From Paenibacillus humicus NBRC 102415 (GTDB taxonomy: Bacteria; Bacillota; Bacilli; Paenibacillales; Paenibacillaceae): DNA of 64,000 nt. The notes under the pieces are model-generated. The model had not been told where the DNA came from. It was given only the letters and a program-made list of their open reading frames with translations, and ran no database searches. The stretch is taken from the NCBI RefSeq assembly GCF_004000905.1, contig NZ_BIMD01000002.1, positions 62,001 to 126,000 of the forward strand, read 5' to 3'. A program made the position numbers and the translations under genes. Shown here piece after piece: positions 46,301 through 55,900 of this stretch (the first letter of the stretch is position 1; each line of letters begins with the position of its first letter).

Positions 46301-48551
46301 AGTTCGGGTTAAATGGATGTCGCCTAAGAAAGATGATGTTTTCGATGATATGTTTAACAAAGGGAAAATAACTCAAACGTTAAATGAAAATCTGAACATC
46401 TTTAGGTGGTTATTCAGCAGTTTTATTAACCAAGAAGAGTATGTTTTCAATGATCCACTGGTCACCTACTTATATAGACCATATAACGCTATAGCTACAG
46501 CAGCCAAAAATTCGTACTCCAAAACTTCAGAAAAAGCAGTATCAAGAAATGAGGCTGCCAACAAATTATTAAACGCAAAAGAGTCATCCTTCCTTTTCCC
46601 TGAGTACAGATTTAAGTCTTTATTGGACGACAATAAGAAAGTTCAATATTCAGATCAACAAAATCAGTTAATAAAATCGAGTGCAACACTATCAGTCACC
46701 AATAATTCTGAAATGGAGGAGAGCTATAGGTATTGGGCGTTGAATAGTTCCGATGTTTCAAAAGCCATTTTCCGAAATGATATCAACTCCAATGCAGGGT
46801 TACGTTCCGCGACAGATGAGCATTCCGAAGCTTTCCTGTTATCAACTGAAAGTCCGTTTTATTACTTCTACAATGCATTGAAGAGCAGATATTCAAGAGT
46901 TGATGGAGAGTTCAAATCAGCCTTACTTTCCAAAGAAGTATTCAGGGCTTCAAGTGATAACCTGAAGGTAAATAATTCAATGAGGGATTTCCTTGATTTG
47001 GAGGGGTTATTTACTTACGTGATTCCGTATTTATACCAAGGAAATGACTATGTATATAGGTGGACGGCAACGAATGGGAAGAGTGTCGATACCTTTAACT
47101 TCAAAAACGCAGTAGAGCCTTCCGATCCTGCGATGAAGGCAAAATTTAACGAAGAAGCGAAACGTAAAGAAGACCTAAAAGCTGTTTGGAAGTTGTACTC
47201 ACCTTGGGTTGACCAGATTTATTCTCTCGATGTAATGGGGAAACAAGTTCCAATTGCCAACAAAAAAGTATATGTTGCTGATACGGCTAACCCAGGTGCA
47301 TATGATGATGCCGGAAGACCGATGATCTTTTCTGAGGCAGATATGTATGCGAAGGGTTATAATTACTCTCAGCTTACTGATGTGGAGCGGCGTATCCAAT
47401 CCACACTGAAATCAACGTACAAGGATCTAATGTATTTAACGAACTATTACGATTTCGATAATGAGGTTCTTATTACAGCAGCGGCAATGATGGCGACCTT
47501 CAACTTTAATCGCGAATTCTCTGAAAATAGGCTCCTTGGAGAAAGTAGTACGTTGTACCCGCAAAATTTTGAGCTAAAGAACTTTAATTACGATGCTTTC
47601 ATGAGACTGATCCTGATGAATTCTACTGGAGAAGCGTTAATGGACGATCAAGACCTGTACGCACGAGTTCTTGAAAAGACGTCAATATTCTCAGGATTAC
47701 TTTTGATTCTCTGTGATTTGATGGCTGTCATCGTTGTGCCAGTAGCGAAGTTATTCGTATTGCTGTTGCTTTTGTTCTTAACCATTGCGATTTGCTTATC
47801 AAGTGTGTTGGTTCCTCCAGAGAGACTGACAAGAACCATTAGTAAGAATTTGTTTATACCGTCTCTGATCTTCTTGGCAGCGAGTATTGGGTTTGCATTT
47901 GTGATCTCACTATTCATGGGTGAAGGGTTAACGGGATATGTTGGAGGAAGAACGCCATCACTCGGAGTTAGCGATCCTTCGATAGTCATGTTATTAATGG
48001 TGGCTGTTGACGTTTTGTACGTCTTTATCCTTTGGAAAATTGCGAAGTTACTCATCGCATCATTGAAGTCGCATGTTATTTCAACTGTTTTTGCAACTGT
48101 AGGGCTTGCAGTAGGTGCAATGACTGCATTTAAACAATATATGCGTTCATCGATGAGCAGGACATTTGATGGAGCTCTAAGTCACGCTCTTGATACAGAA
48201 GGTGAAAATGCAGTTAATGGTGGACCGATGGGTGGTAATAAGCCTTCAGGGTTGAGATCGAGATTCGGAAAAGGAATTATGTATAACCACGATCAGCTTA
48301 ACCTGAGCCATTCAGATGGTAATGAAAAGAGTAACCCTTCGATGAACGGCAGAGATGGGCAATCGAATAATGCCGTACTACCTAATGAGAAAGATCGTAA
48401 GTTTGAGAATTATATTGATGATCTGTCATCCCGAAGAGCAGGGAGTACTGATAGGAAAGACGATGGGATGCGAAAGCAAACTAAGAAAAGTGATTCTGTT
48501 GGTAAAGATATAAAGTCCGATCAAAGCCAGCAAAAGAAATCCGAGAAGTAA
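43374..48551 (+). CDS. Giant VirB6-like multi-pass membrane protein
   Basis: 1725 residues. Signal peptide near the start (FIAALIAVFLLITSIPLNSASA), ~820 exported residues, two membrane helices near 862-910 (MSIYLLLILFVAMIVIIMVI; GVLIFIVMAFVLIIPQFFI), ~520 more residues, then five or so helices at 1437-1586 (LLLILCDLMAVIVVPVAKLF; VLLLLLFLTIAICLSSVLVP; FIPSLIFLAASIGFAFVISL; IVMLLMVAVDVLYVFILWKI; ISTVFATVGLAVGAMTAF). The charged C-terminal ~140 residues are cytoplasmic. A helix cluster of this kind is typical of VirB6/TrbL-type channel proteins; the large exported domain is unusual. The start may be ATG 43374, or TTG 43389 with the better GGAGG spacing. Confidence 0.7.
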   Translation: MEVKRLQPKRVNRFIAALIAVFLLITSIPLNSASAVGSLSADSPNAMARSMIDFFRKDRTELAVDRVSRDELMVYGVFLSNFFVPGKTKLSDMVDASTDKQDTIPRIVSNKFFGSPDNYKQIVDVNTKLYNAIMEVFQSSKSSFGLFKSVPQDGSLPMSGEDFYNKLAGVETNRKIYAKNGSGDNVVIDLNDKATRAAIQVLFSYSPELILDKEKGLRALTAMYIDGLGNIWGAYDNVAIEEYVLVLPAALNPVVFSGTATGGKFPVANVFVMGGIVKITENFLDGKPFMTPYYNIKDYFTNGSSAGSTMNRSNMLSIFGIQSHSSMTKLSGGSAFRSLGDSDTLIMNSDKVTSNPYQDVQKYINETVSSTFSSNNSFIFLTIDASKFTNGQKYFVDEEALNSDQKDTLSKYLFGGSVFSLDELADDMYYFNVPTGASGGEGDWKTDDDALMMRQKMFAKEVSGQYQFYQGSYFSSPFNGFLHYYYDSKSSGNEQDQVDFLVKWLQGNTTNKTLNSTSAEFKALKSFLDLGNFGTDDPDTINAALKLLKFDSNNFVYNLLPSSTLVEDNLIRSNWYQPKLISPTSFGLTEYDSFLGYISIAIRKSAFFKQYNGFDDYSYFEFNGAGLFQSGNGGKIVGHDTVKGSSKKVVGTNGQNAISTLFYNSMVYRVFGMNSTFTRQLTSNMYAGTEVDGVLGKYTTRTAIMNDVNNYPGIYWGYMVQLLGIEKSKDSKTGEEKWDSKRFENDLLPTIILNTMSGGLDLVTIIGGSGVVASEEKTMQEMQTDIVKKIYGLLSDGPNQYRDKLIKSAQDSWIISTHRSITGSWIGNILSVSAGGNQSYASIVGYINTPSLTELPITSWLLDDYMSIYLLLILFVAMIVIIMVITHVRSIREGVLIFIVMAFVLIIPQFFISSVVNLSNTAGDKLYSGRFNYWAITQHQQALSSMRNVKLMDDEKNYIIAQNMELAREAYSSDVGVRVKWMSPKKDDVFDDMFNKGKITQTLNENLNIFRWLFSSFINQEEYVFNDPLVTYLYRPYNAIATAAKNSYSKTSEKAVSRNEAANKLLNAKESSFLFPEYRFKSLLDDNKKVQYSDQQNQLIKSSATLSVTNNSEMEESYRYWALNSSDVSKAIFRNDINSNAGLRSATDEHSEAFLLSTESPFYYFYNALKSRYSRVDGEFKSALLSKEVFRASSDNLKVNNSMRDFLDLEGLFTYVIPYLYQGNDYVYRWTATNGKSVDTFNFKNAVEPSDPAMKAKFNEEAKRKEDLKAVWKLYSPWVDQIYSLDVMGKQVPIANKKVYVADTANPGAYDDAGRPMIFSEADMYAKGYNYSQLTDVERRIQSTLKSTYKDLMYLTNYYDFDNEVLITAAAMMATFNFNREFSENRLLGESSTLYPQNFELKNFNYDAFMRLILMNSTGEALMDDQDLYARVLEKTSIFSGLLLILCDLMAVIVVPVAKLFVLLLLLFLTIAICLSSVLVPPERLTRTISKNLFIPSLIFLAASIGFAFVISLFMGEGLTGYVGGRTPSLGVSDPSIVMLLMVAVDVLYVFILWKIAKLLIASLKSHVISTVFATVGLAVGAMTAFKQYMRSSMSRTFDGALSHALDTEGENAVNGGPMGGNKPSGLRSRFGKGIMYNHDQLNLSHSDGNEKSNPSMNGRDGQSNNAVLPNEKDRKFENYIDDLSSRRAGSTDRKDDGMRKQTKKSDSVGKDIKSDQSQQKKSEK

Positions 48552-48562
48552 AGATTGGAACA

Positions 48563-48602
48563 GTCGGAAATTTTTCAATAGAAGAGTTTCCGACTTTTTT
48601 TG
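48563..48602 (+). terminator. Terminator after the VirB6-like gene
   Basis: GTCGGAAA and TTTCCGAC around a 16-base loop, followed by TTTTTTTG. Confidence 0.9.
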
Positions 48603-48773
48603 TTTGAGAAGTAGTAAAAACAGCCAGCTAAGGGACTTAAGGTGACTCTTTATTCTGGCTCTTGAAGGTAAAAGTTGATTTAAGTCGTTCATTTCGATGA
48701 AATGGTATATCTTGTCCTTTGTGCGCGGATGGGGTATATTGGAACTAATAAAATATTCTTTGGAAGCGGAAGC

Positions 48774-48816
48774 ACCGCAGACAAGCCTATTAACGGGCGT
48801 AGTCTGCGGTTTTTTG
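48774..48816 (+). terminator. Hairpin with T run in the leader of the zinc-finger gene
   Basis: ACCGCAGAC and GTCTGCGGT form a perfect 9-bp stem with an inner CCT/GGG pairing, followed by TTTTTTG. It lies 30 bases before the next ribosome binding site and well after the previous gene's own terminator, so it may be a leader attenuator. Confidence 0.7.
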
Positions 48817-48845
48817 CGTTCAATGACAATTGGAGGATGATTCTT

Positions 48846-49112
48846 ATGAAATGTTGTACATTTTGTTCTAGCGAAGCTGAAGTACTGTTTAATCACCTTA
48901 CTCATGATATTGGGTCGCTTTGCGTAGAGTGTTACATGAAACTACACGGATCATGCGGAGTTTGCCGCGGCAGCTTTCTACCTGAAAAAGTGATGCCTGA
49001 TGTAGATTATCGGATTGAGATTAAATTTATTGGAACAGGAGAAAAGAACTTTATCGTTTGTAATCAATGTGATTTAGAAATTCGTCAGCATTTCCCGTTG
49101 ATGTTCGTTTAA
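48846..49112 (+). CDS. Small zinc-finger protein
   Basis: 88 residues from ATG 48846 (TTGGAGG 9 bases upstream). Four cysteine pairs: CCTFC, CVEC, CGVC and CNQC, enough for two zinc sites, as in treble-clef or ClpX/ZBD-like fingers. The middle has HLTHDIGSLCVECYMKLHGS. Function unknown; nucleic-acid or protein binding expected. Confidence 0.65.
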   Translation: MKCCTFCSSEAEVLFNHLTHDIGSLCVECYMKLHGSCGVCRGSFLPEKVMPDVDYRIEIKFIGTGEKNFIVCNQCDLEIRQHFPLMFV

Positions 49113-49150
49113 GGGCATTGGGGGCATGGGTCTAATCTATAGCTTACAAA

Positions 49151-49185
49151 GTGATCACCTTTCACTAAGGTGATCTTTATTTTTG
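49151..49185 (+). terminator. Terminator after the zinc-finger gene
   Basis: GATCACCTT and AAGGTGATC around TCACT, followed by TTTATTTTT. Confidence 0.88.
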
Positions 49186-49312
49186 ATTTTAGATAAATTA
49201 GGCTCAACATTTTTTCGAAAAACCTATGAAAAGTGCGTCAAAAAGTAACTTCAAACCTGAGAAAAATTACATAACTAACCAGTTAATTGTGGTTGGTTAG
49301 GAGGCTCAGGGA

Positions 49313-50284
49313 GTGCATGTTGAATACACAAGTTTATCATTCGGTTTTGAATTAGAATTCACAGGGATAAAACGTTCAGTGGCAGCTCATGTTGTTGCGG
49401 ACTTCTTCGACACAGGCAGACCAACACAAATTGGTGGATGGGGTCATGATACTTATGAAATAAAGGATCGATCCGGACGGATATGGAGAGTCGTTAAGGA
49501 TGCATCAGTTCAAGCGGTTCGACAAGAGAACTCCGAAATAGTAATCGTATCGGATGATTATCAGTGTGAACTTGTATCCCCTGTTTTGGGGTATTCTGAT
49601 ATTCCTTTATTACAGAGATTAATTCGTGAATTGAAGGAAAGCGGCGCATTAGTAAACAAGAGTTGCGGATTACATGTACATGTAGGAGCTGAGAGATTCT
49701 CTCCAAATAACTTGAGAACTCTTTGTAATATTATCTACGCAAAACAATCTTTGCTGACCAAGGCATTGGATTGCAGACAGGATCGGCGCAGATACTGCTT
49801 GGATCTTTCAGATGAGTTTATAAAGAAGCTGAATAAAAAGAAGCCGAAGACGATGGGGGAGTTTGCAGAAGTTTGGTATCACGGATTCAATGCTTTACCC
49901 TTCCGTCGAAACGATCGATATAACGACTCCAGGTACCGGATACTGAATTTGCACCAGTTATTAAGCGGCAGATTAAAGACAGTAGAGTTCCGTTTATTCA
50001 ATGGAACTTTGCATGCCGGCAAAGTGAAAGCAAGTATCCAGTTGAGTTTGCTCATCGCGGCTCAAGCCCTTAACCAAAAGAAAGCAACCAGTCGGGTAAC
50101 AGTGCCTGACAACGGGAATGAGAAGTATTCATTTCGTGTATGGCTTCTCAGACTTGGTGGTATTGGTGATGAGTTCAAAACCATGCGTCATCACCTACTT
50201 AAGTACCTTGAAGGTAATTCTGCATGGAGGGAGCCGCCAACGAATGATGACGCTCGGGGCTTGTCAGATGTCGAAGCGCAGTAA
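49313..50284 (+). CDS. Amidoligase-family (GCS-like) carboxylate-amine ligase
   Basis: 323 residues from GTG 49313 (AGGAGG 10 bases upstream). N-terminal LSFGFELEFTGIKRSVAAHV is the FGxExEFtg start of putative amidoligases; VVKDASVQAV and CELVSPVLGYSDIPLLQRLI follow; CGLHVHVGAERFSPNNLRTL (from about 118) is the core HVHVG motif; TVEFRLFNGTLHAGKVKASI is the C-terminal ExRxxxG element. The family is related to glutamate-cysteine ligase and is predicted to form amide or peptide bonds with ATP. The next gene is a gamma-glutamylcyclotransferase, a pairing noted by Iyer and Aravind for this family. Confidence 0.85.
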   Translation: MHVEYTSLSFGFELEFTGIKRSVAAHVVADFFDTGRPTQIGGWGHDTYEIKDRSGRIWRVVKDASVQAVRQENSEIVIVSDDYQCELVSPVLGYSDIPLLQRLIRELKESGALVNKSCGLHVHVGAERFSPNNLRTLCNIIYAKQSLLTKALDCRQDRRRYCLDLSDEFIKKLNKKKPKTMGEFAEVWYHGFNALPFRRNDRYNDSRYRILNLHQLLSGRLKTVEFRLFNGTLHAGKVKASIQLSLLIAAQALNQKKATSRVTVPDNGNEKYSFRVWLLRLGGIGDEFKTMRHHLLKYLEGNSAWREPPTNDDARGLSDVEAQ

Positions 50285-50394
50285 GCCCCATTCGGGGTAT
50301 TCTTGGGCGATCCTGACCGTTATTGAACACTGTACAACCAATCGTAATCCAAGGTAAACTTACCAACTAACTATTGATATTGGAGGTACCGAGT

Positions 50395-50907
50395 ATGAAG
50401 CCTTATGTAGCTTACGGGAGCAATATGCACATTAAGCAAATGAAGATGCGTTGTCCTGATGCGTATATCATCGGGATTGGGTGTATTGAAGATCATGAGC
50501 TAGTGTTTAAACGCGTAGCCACCATCTCTAAACATATCGGACTATTTGTACCTGTTGTGTTGTGGATGATCTCCGAAAGGGATGAAATCGCTTTAGATCA
50601 TTATGAAGGCGTTTCAGTTGGACTCTACAGAAAAGAGATCATTAAGATAAAGTTAGAATCGATTAGTGTAAAAAATGACGTGTTTAATGAAAGTGATCTT
50701 CCAATTGAACTAGGAGCGATGGTTTATATCATGAATGCCGAATCAAGACCAATATCGGCGCCTACTCGGATATACTATGAGACTATTCTTGAAGGCTACC
50801 AACAGAACAACATTGATGTTCGCCCCCTTTCTGTTGCAGCTATTAAAAGCGATTATAGGGACACGGATTATTATGAAGGTTTTGAGATAGATCGTCCGAG
50901 GAGGTAA
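50395..50907 (+). CDS. Gamma-glutamylcyclotransferase (GGCT/AIG2)-like protein
   Basis: 170 residues from ATG 50395 (TGGAGG 8 bases upstream). VAYGSNMHIKQMKMRCPDAY is the YGSNm substrate loop of the fold, and LDHYEGVSVGLYRKEIIKI carries the conserved catalytic-type Glu. These enzymes release amino acids from gamma-glutamyl amides as 5-oxoproline. With the amidoligase it could form a make-and-remove pair for an amide-linked tag. C-terminal ~70 residues include VRPLSVAAIKSDYRDTDYYE. Confidence 0.85.
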   Translation: MKPYVAYGSNMHIKQMKMRCPDAYIIGIGCIEDHELVFKRVATISKHIGLFVPVVLWMISERDEIALDHYEGVSVGLYRKEIIKIKLESISVKNDVFNESDLPIELGAMVYIMNAESRPISAPTRIYYETILEGYQQNNIDVRPLSVAAIKSDYRDTDYYEGFEIDRPRR

Positions 50908-50911
50908 GTGT

Positions 50912-51184
50912 TTGAGCCTACAAATAGTAATGACTCATGGGGTTCGAGAGATTGGCTGTAGGGATTGGCAACTGGTTATTTCATTAATCATCAAGCACTT
51001 TTATGGCAAAGAAGAGTTTCTGTCTTTTAAGACTGTTGGGAAGAAAACGGTAGTTACGAATGGGAATGACGGTCATTTACTCACTATCGACAACAAGAAG
51101 TTATTTTCAGAAGTAGTTTGGGCAGTATACGGCGATGAGGGGAAGATGAAGTATTATACATTCATGCTTCCGCATGAGTATTAA
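50912..51184 (+). CDS. Small hypothetical protein of the amidoligase cassette
   Basis: 90 residues from TTG 50912 with GAGGAGG 8 bases upstream and only 4 bases after the cyclotransferase stop, so translated with it. No signal or membrane helix; mixed beta/alpha (VREIGCRDWQLVISLIIKHF, GKKTVVTNGNDGHLLTIDNK). As the third gene of the cassette it is a candidate target or carrier for the amide modification, but this is a guess from position. Confidence 0.6.
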   Translation: MSLQIVMTHGVREIGCRDWQLVISLIIKHFYGKEEFLSFKTVGKKTVVTNGNDGHLLTIDNKKLFSEVVWAVYGDEGKMKYYTFMLPHEY

Positions 51185-51303
51185 TCACGTAAGTAGCGAG
51201 AGTTTGAAAATTGTAGGATCGATGTGACTTATATACAACAGACTATTATTCTGGTTCTTTATATAATTAAGATGATGCCTTCTAAATGGAATGGAGTGGG
51301 AAT

Positions 51304-51334
51304 AAGGGACAGATACACTGTTCCTTCTTTTAAA
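51304..51334 (+). terminator. Terminator after the amidoligase cassette
   Basis: AAGGGACAG and CTGTTCCTT (one wobble) around ATACA, followed by CTTTT. Confidence 0.65.
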
Positions 51335-51365
51335 GTTTAACGAATCCTGTAGATCGGAGGTCAAT

Positions 51366-52712
51366 ATGAAAACGAAAAAGTTAACAGCAGTAATGCTTGC
51401 ATTCTCAATTATTTTAGGGGGTCAAGGAGCACTCGCGGCGCAGTCTGAAAAACCAGTTCAAATTGCTTCTGCGGACTTCGATTATTCCAAGGAAGCAAAG
51501 GAAGCTTTGGACTATATCAACAAAATTCGTAAAGATGCAGGACTCAGTGAAGTAAAGTTGAACCCGTACCTAACCAAAGCATCTGAAAACCATGTGAATT
51601 ACCTCACTTCCAACAATACAACTGGGCATGATCAGGTAGAGGGTAAGAAGGGTTATACTGGTAAGGAGCCAAAGGATCGCGTATTGGTAGTAGGCGGGGA
51701 CACAAAGTTGGCACAGGGGTTGTCTGAGGTGATCTCGTATAGTGGCACCACAACAAAGGCTTCGATTGATACTTTGATTGGTTCCGCTTACCACAGAGCT
51801 CCTTTCTTGAGTCCTTACACATCAGAAATCGGGGTTGGGTATGTGGGCAGTAAGTTTGTTATGGTTGCGAAGTCTAGCGGGTCGGATACAACTGCTGTAT
51901 CTATGTACCCGTATAACGGACAAAAAGATGTACCGACCACATTTGTAGGTGCAGGTGAAAACCCTAACCCACTCAGTAAATTTGGTATCGAAAGATCGGG
52001 TTACGTCATCTCCTTTTATCCGCCACATGTACTAGACACTAAGACTATTGATGCAACTATTAAAGACGGTAAGGGTAACAATGTTCCCTTCTTCTCCGAG
52101 TGGTATTCGGGGTACTGGTTCTTCTATACTAAGCAACCGTTAAAAAATGGGGAAACCTACACAGTGTCTGTGAATTATAAACCTCTCTACGAGGAAGAGT
52201 ACGAGGGCAAAACGCTCAACAAAACTTGGTCTTTCACAACTGCAACAAGTGGCTCGACTGGTGGCTCTAACGGCGGTGTAACCACCCCTCCAACTGGAGG
52301 CGGAGATGTTAACCCTCCACCGAGTGGTTCGACTTCTGCAATCACGGGTAACTTTAACAAGGACAATGTCGGTGTAACAATTAATGGCGATTTGGTAAGT
52401 TTGAATCCTCCTGCGAAGATCGTCAACGGAAGCACCTTCATCCCACTTCGTGGAGTTTTCAAGAAGCTCAACTCAGAAGTAAAGTGGAATAATGACAAGC
52501 AAGAAGTAACTATTGTTCGAGAAAGTATTACAGTTAAGCTGACAATTGGCAGTAAGACTGCGTATGTCAATGGCAAGGCGATTACACTTTCGACAGCACC
52601 GTTTATCAATAACTCATCAACCTATGTACCTTTAAGATTTGCTAGTGAAGCCATTGGTGCAGATGTAAAATGGGATCAATCAAATTATATTGCCATCATT
52701 AAATCTGAATAA
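51366..52712 (+). CDS. Secreted CAP-domain protein with Cu-amine-oxidase-N-like stalk
   Basis: 448 residues, CGGAGG before the ATG. Signal peptide (KLTAVMLAFSIILGGQGALA). Residues ~35-180 are a CAP/SCP (YkwD-like) domain: EALDYINKIRKDAGLSEVKL, ASENHVNYLTSNNTTGHDQ and GVGYVGSKFVMVAKSSGS. A Big-like or SbsA-like beta domain follows (ISFYPPHVLDTKTI, ETYTVSVNYK), a Gly/Thr/Pro linker (~290-325), then a Cu_amine_oxidN1 repeat (TFIPLRGVFKKLNSEVKWN, TYVPLRFASEAIGADVKWD). A wall-associated secreted protein of unknown activity; its terminal domain matches the stalk of the 20.5-kb protein. Confidence 0.85.
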   Translation: MKTKKLTAVMLAFSIILGGQGALAAQSEKPVQIASADFDYSKEAKEALDYINKIRKDAGLSEVKLNPYLTKASENHVNYLTSNNTTGHDQVEGKKGYTGKEPKDRVLVVGGDTKLAQGLSEVISYSGTTTKASIDTLIGSAYHRAPFLSPYTSEIGVGYVGSKFVMVAKSSGSDTTAVSMYPYNGQKDVPTTFVGAGENPNPLSKFGIERSGYVISFYPPHVLDTKTIDATIKDGKGNNVPFFSEWYSGYWFFYTKQPLKNGETYTVSVNYKPLYEEEYEGKTLNKTWSFTTATSGSTGGSNGGVTTPPTGGGDVNPPPSGSTSAITGNFNKDNVGVTINGDLVSLNPPAKIVNGSTFIPLRGVFKKLNSEVKWNNDKQEVTIVRESITVKLTIGSKTAYVNGKAITLSTAPFINNSSTYVPLRFASEAIGADVKWDQSNYIAIIKSE

Positions 52713-52765
52713 TTACTGATATTGGGGTCAGATGCATCAAGCATCTGGCTCTTTTCTTATTGTGA

Positions 52766-52806
52766 GCAGTGTTTCCCTATGCTAGGGGACACTGCATTTT
52801 TTTTAT
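52766..52806 (+). terminator. Terminator after the CAP-domain gene
   Basis: GCAGTGT...CCCT and AGGG...ACACTGC form a long stem followed by eight T. A weaker hairpin (GTCAGATGC / GCATCTGGC) at 52727-52758 precedes it. Confidence 0.9.
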
Positions 52807-52956
52807 GCCGATTGAAGCCACGGATAATTAAGGGGAATTAGTTGCTAGAAAAATTTCAAAATGTTGTAGAGTTTGATTGATTTTCAGGATAGTCATCATG
52901 AGCAAATTTATAAGACCAAGAGAAAAAGAACAAGTAGAAGTAAGGAGATGAAGGAT

Positions 52957-55900
52957 GTGGCAAACAGTAAACAGGAAAGAAAAAGGATCATCTCAGTTCT
53001 CTTGGTGATCGCTCTGCTTATTGGGCTATTCCCAATGAGCGCTCTTGCTGATGATCAACCAAGCGACACCGACTATGGAAATGAAGTGAGCGTAACAGAT
53101 GCCGTTTACGGCGAAACCAGTGTCACGAATGCAGTATACGCTTCCGATCCGAGTCATTTCATTTACGAGTTAAATCCGGAATGGATGAATGAACCTTATG
53201 CCTATATCCGAGAGTATATCGGACCAGGCGGAGATGTAGTCGTCCCAGAGACAATCGAAGGGAGACCCGTTTCAAGGATTTTCGGAGCAGCATTTCTGGG
53301 AAATCAAAGTATAACGAGCGTAGTTATCCCTGAAAGTGTTGAGCTAGTTGAGGTAAATGCGTTTGCATACAGCTATGGGATTAGAAGCGTCACATTTAAG
53401 AATCCAAATACGATAATAGGCGACAAGAATGGTTTGTCTGATTGGGACATTGTGATCCCATACCAAGCTACAATTATCGGACATAACAATTCGACCGCAG
53501 AAAGCTTTGCACGTAAACGAAACATCAATTTTTTGAGTATTGATGAGCCTTGGTCTGTGGAGTCGATCAGTATGGCGCAAGATGTAATGTCTCGCTTCCA
53601 TCGAGGTGAAGATGTTGTCGTGAGCGAGCTGTTCCAAAGTAGTGAGCTGGCAGATTATTTTGTTCATTGGATGGGCGAGCTTTGGGGACTATGGACAACA
53701 CCAGTCTGGAACGGGACGATCAACGATACGATCAATAAGCGTGATGTCGAAATGAGGATGCAAAGGTTTTACCAGAATAAAGGACACTTCTCATTCGGCT
53801 CCGATGATTTCAAGGGATTCACAAGCTTAGAGGGTCTGCAGCTATTCAAGGACAGTATCCTTCGCGACCCTAAGTTCTCAGACAATGCAGTATTTCAGTT
53901 TAGCGGCAATCAGCTTCGTGAAGTGAATGCCCTGAGCTTCCTGAATGGGGTAAATTTTCTGGATCTCAGTAATAATCAGTTGGAGAACATTGACGGGCTA
54001 AGCGGTCTTGAAAGGCTAAGTCACTTAGATGTGTCCAATAACAAATTAACCGACCTAGATGGCTTGAATAATTTGAGAAGGTTGATCGAGCCGCAGACAG
54101 CGGCGACAACGACCAGTGTTCTTGATTTCAGTCATAACCGGCTCTCCAACATCGAGGGGCTAAACAATGTAAGCATGCTTGATACACTAAATGCAAATAA
54201 GGTTGATTTCAGTTACAATTTCTTAACCAATAGTAACATTCCCACTTTATCGAAGCTGTTCAAACTTTTCGACCAAGTAGCAAAACCTCAGTTGCTGTTC
54301 GACTACAATTATATTTTTATTGACGACCAGGCAGCAGGTAAACAGTTCTACAACGATTGGTTAGAAATATCCGGTCTATCGAGGGGCGACAACCGAGCCA
54401 ATACTCCGCAATACAATTATCGATTCGTTAAAGGTGCTGACACGTTAAGAGTCGAGCATCGTGTCAAAGGAACAGATGAATTGCTATCTTTTGAGGAATA
54501 TTCGACAGCGGACAAGTCTTTGGACTTGAACGCTTCCATTACGTACAATGCCAAGAATTTTGAAGGTTATTCCCTCATTGGTGATTCAGGTAAGTATGTT
54601 TTAAACAAAGATCATATTTTCACTTCCAAAATCGGCACAGAGCGTCACTTAGTTAATTCAAGAAATGGGTTATCGATCTCCAATGTAGGACTGCCAGATG
54701 ATATGACTAGTTCAATCACGGATGAAGGGATATTGACCACTACCGATACAGCGGGCGAATACAACATTGTTGGTAAAGGAACTACAGAGGTTAATATTCA
54801 TAGCGAAGGGGTATCTCATGGCATTTATCCGCTCACTTTCGACACCTTTGGAAGCAAGGACAATGTCATCGTTTTCTATTACCAATCTTCTGCTTCATTA
54901 GCGAAGCATAAGTTAATAGTCGGTATGGAGGGGCAAGGCACAACCTTCCCTGCAACTGGCACATATGAATACGATGACGGAGAATGGGTTTCCATCTCTG
55001 CTCGGAATTCAGTACCAGGATATGAACTTGAAAAATGGGTGATTGATGGCGAGGATTACTTCGATGCCTTTGGTTATGGGGTAAGCTTGAAAATGGACAG
55101 CGACAAAACAGCAATAGCTCACTTCAAGCAAAACCAACCACAGCCTACACGGTATACGCTAACGGTTAATCAAGTTGGAATGGGAACAGTTACTCCGTTC
55201 GCAGCTGGCAGTGTTACGAATTTTCCCGAGTTTGAATCGGTCAGCCTGATGGCTAATCCCTCGCCGGGATATAAGTTCGAGAAATGGGTCGTGAATGGGC
55301 TAGAGTCAGACGATCAGGGTATTACCATGTATATGGATCGCAATGTTGTCGCGATAGCGCACTTCATCCCCATTGCATCACCACCAAAGGAATACAAACT
55401 GATCGTTGAAGTCGTAGGTGAAGGTACAGTCAATGTTGTAAATGAAGATACAAAAGATGTGTTCCAAGATGTCCGAGGCGCAGTAGGACAGTTTAAGGAA
55501 GGAACTGAAATATCCGTATCAATGCTTCCTGATCAAGGGTATAAATTCACTAGATGGGTGGTTGATGGTCAGGAAGTTGTTAAAGAGTCGTACTCATTTA
55601 AGATGGATAAGGACAAGAACGTCCAAGCATATTTTGAGCCAGTCGTTCCATCCCCAGAACCGAAAGGTGGAATAACGGTTGAATTTGTTGATTGGGAAAC
55701 GAACAGTAAACTCAAAGAAGATGTAATTCTGTCGGATTTGCCGTTAGGTGATCATTCATATAGAGCTGATGCGTTTATCGGGGTATATAAGCTAATCGGA
55801 GATGCAGTTAAAAATGTCGTGCTGACAGCAGACGTGCCATTCGAAAAGCTGACCTATTTCTATAAGAAAGACGTTGTCATTCCGACACCAGAACCAGAGC

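Noticed and set aside
48721-48816. Known metabolite riboswitch before the zinc-finger gene
   Set aside because: A terminator-like hairpin is present but no consensus of a known riboswitch class could be matched.
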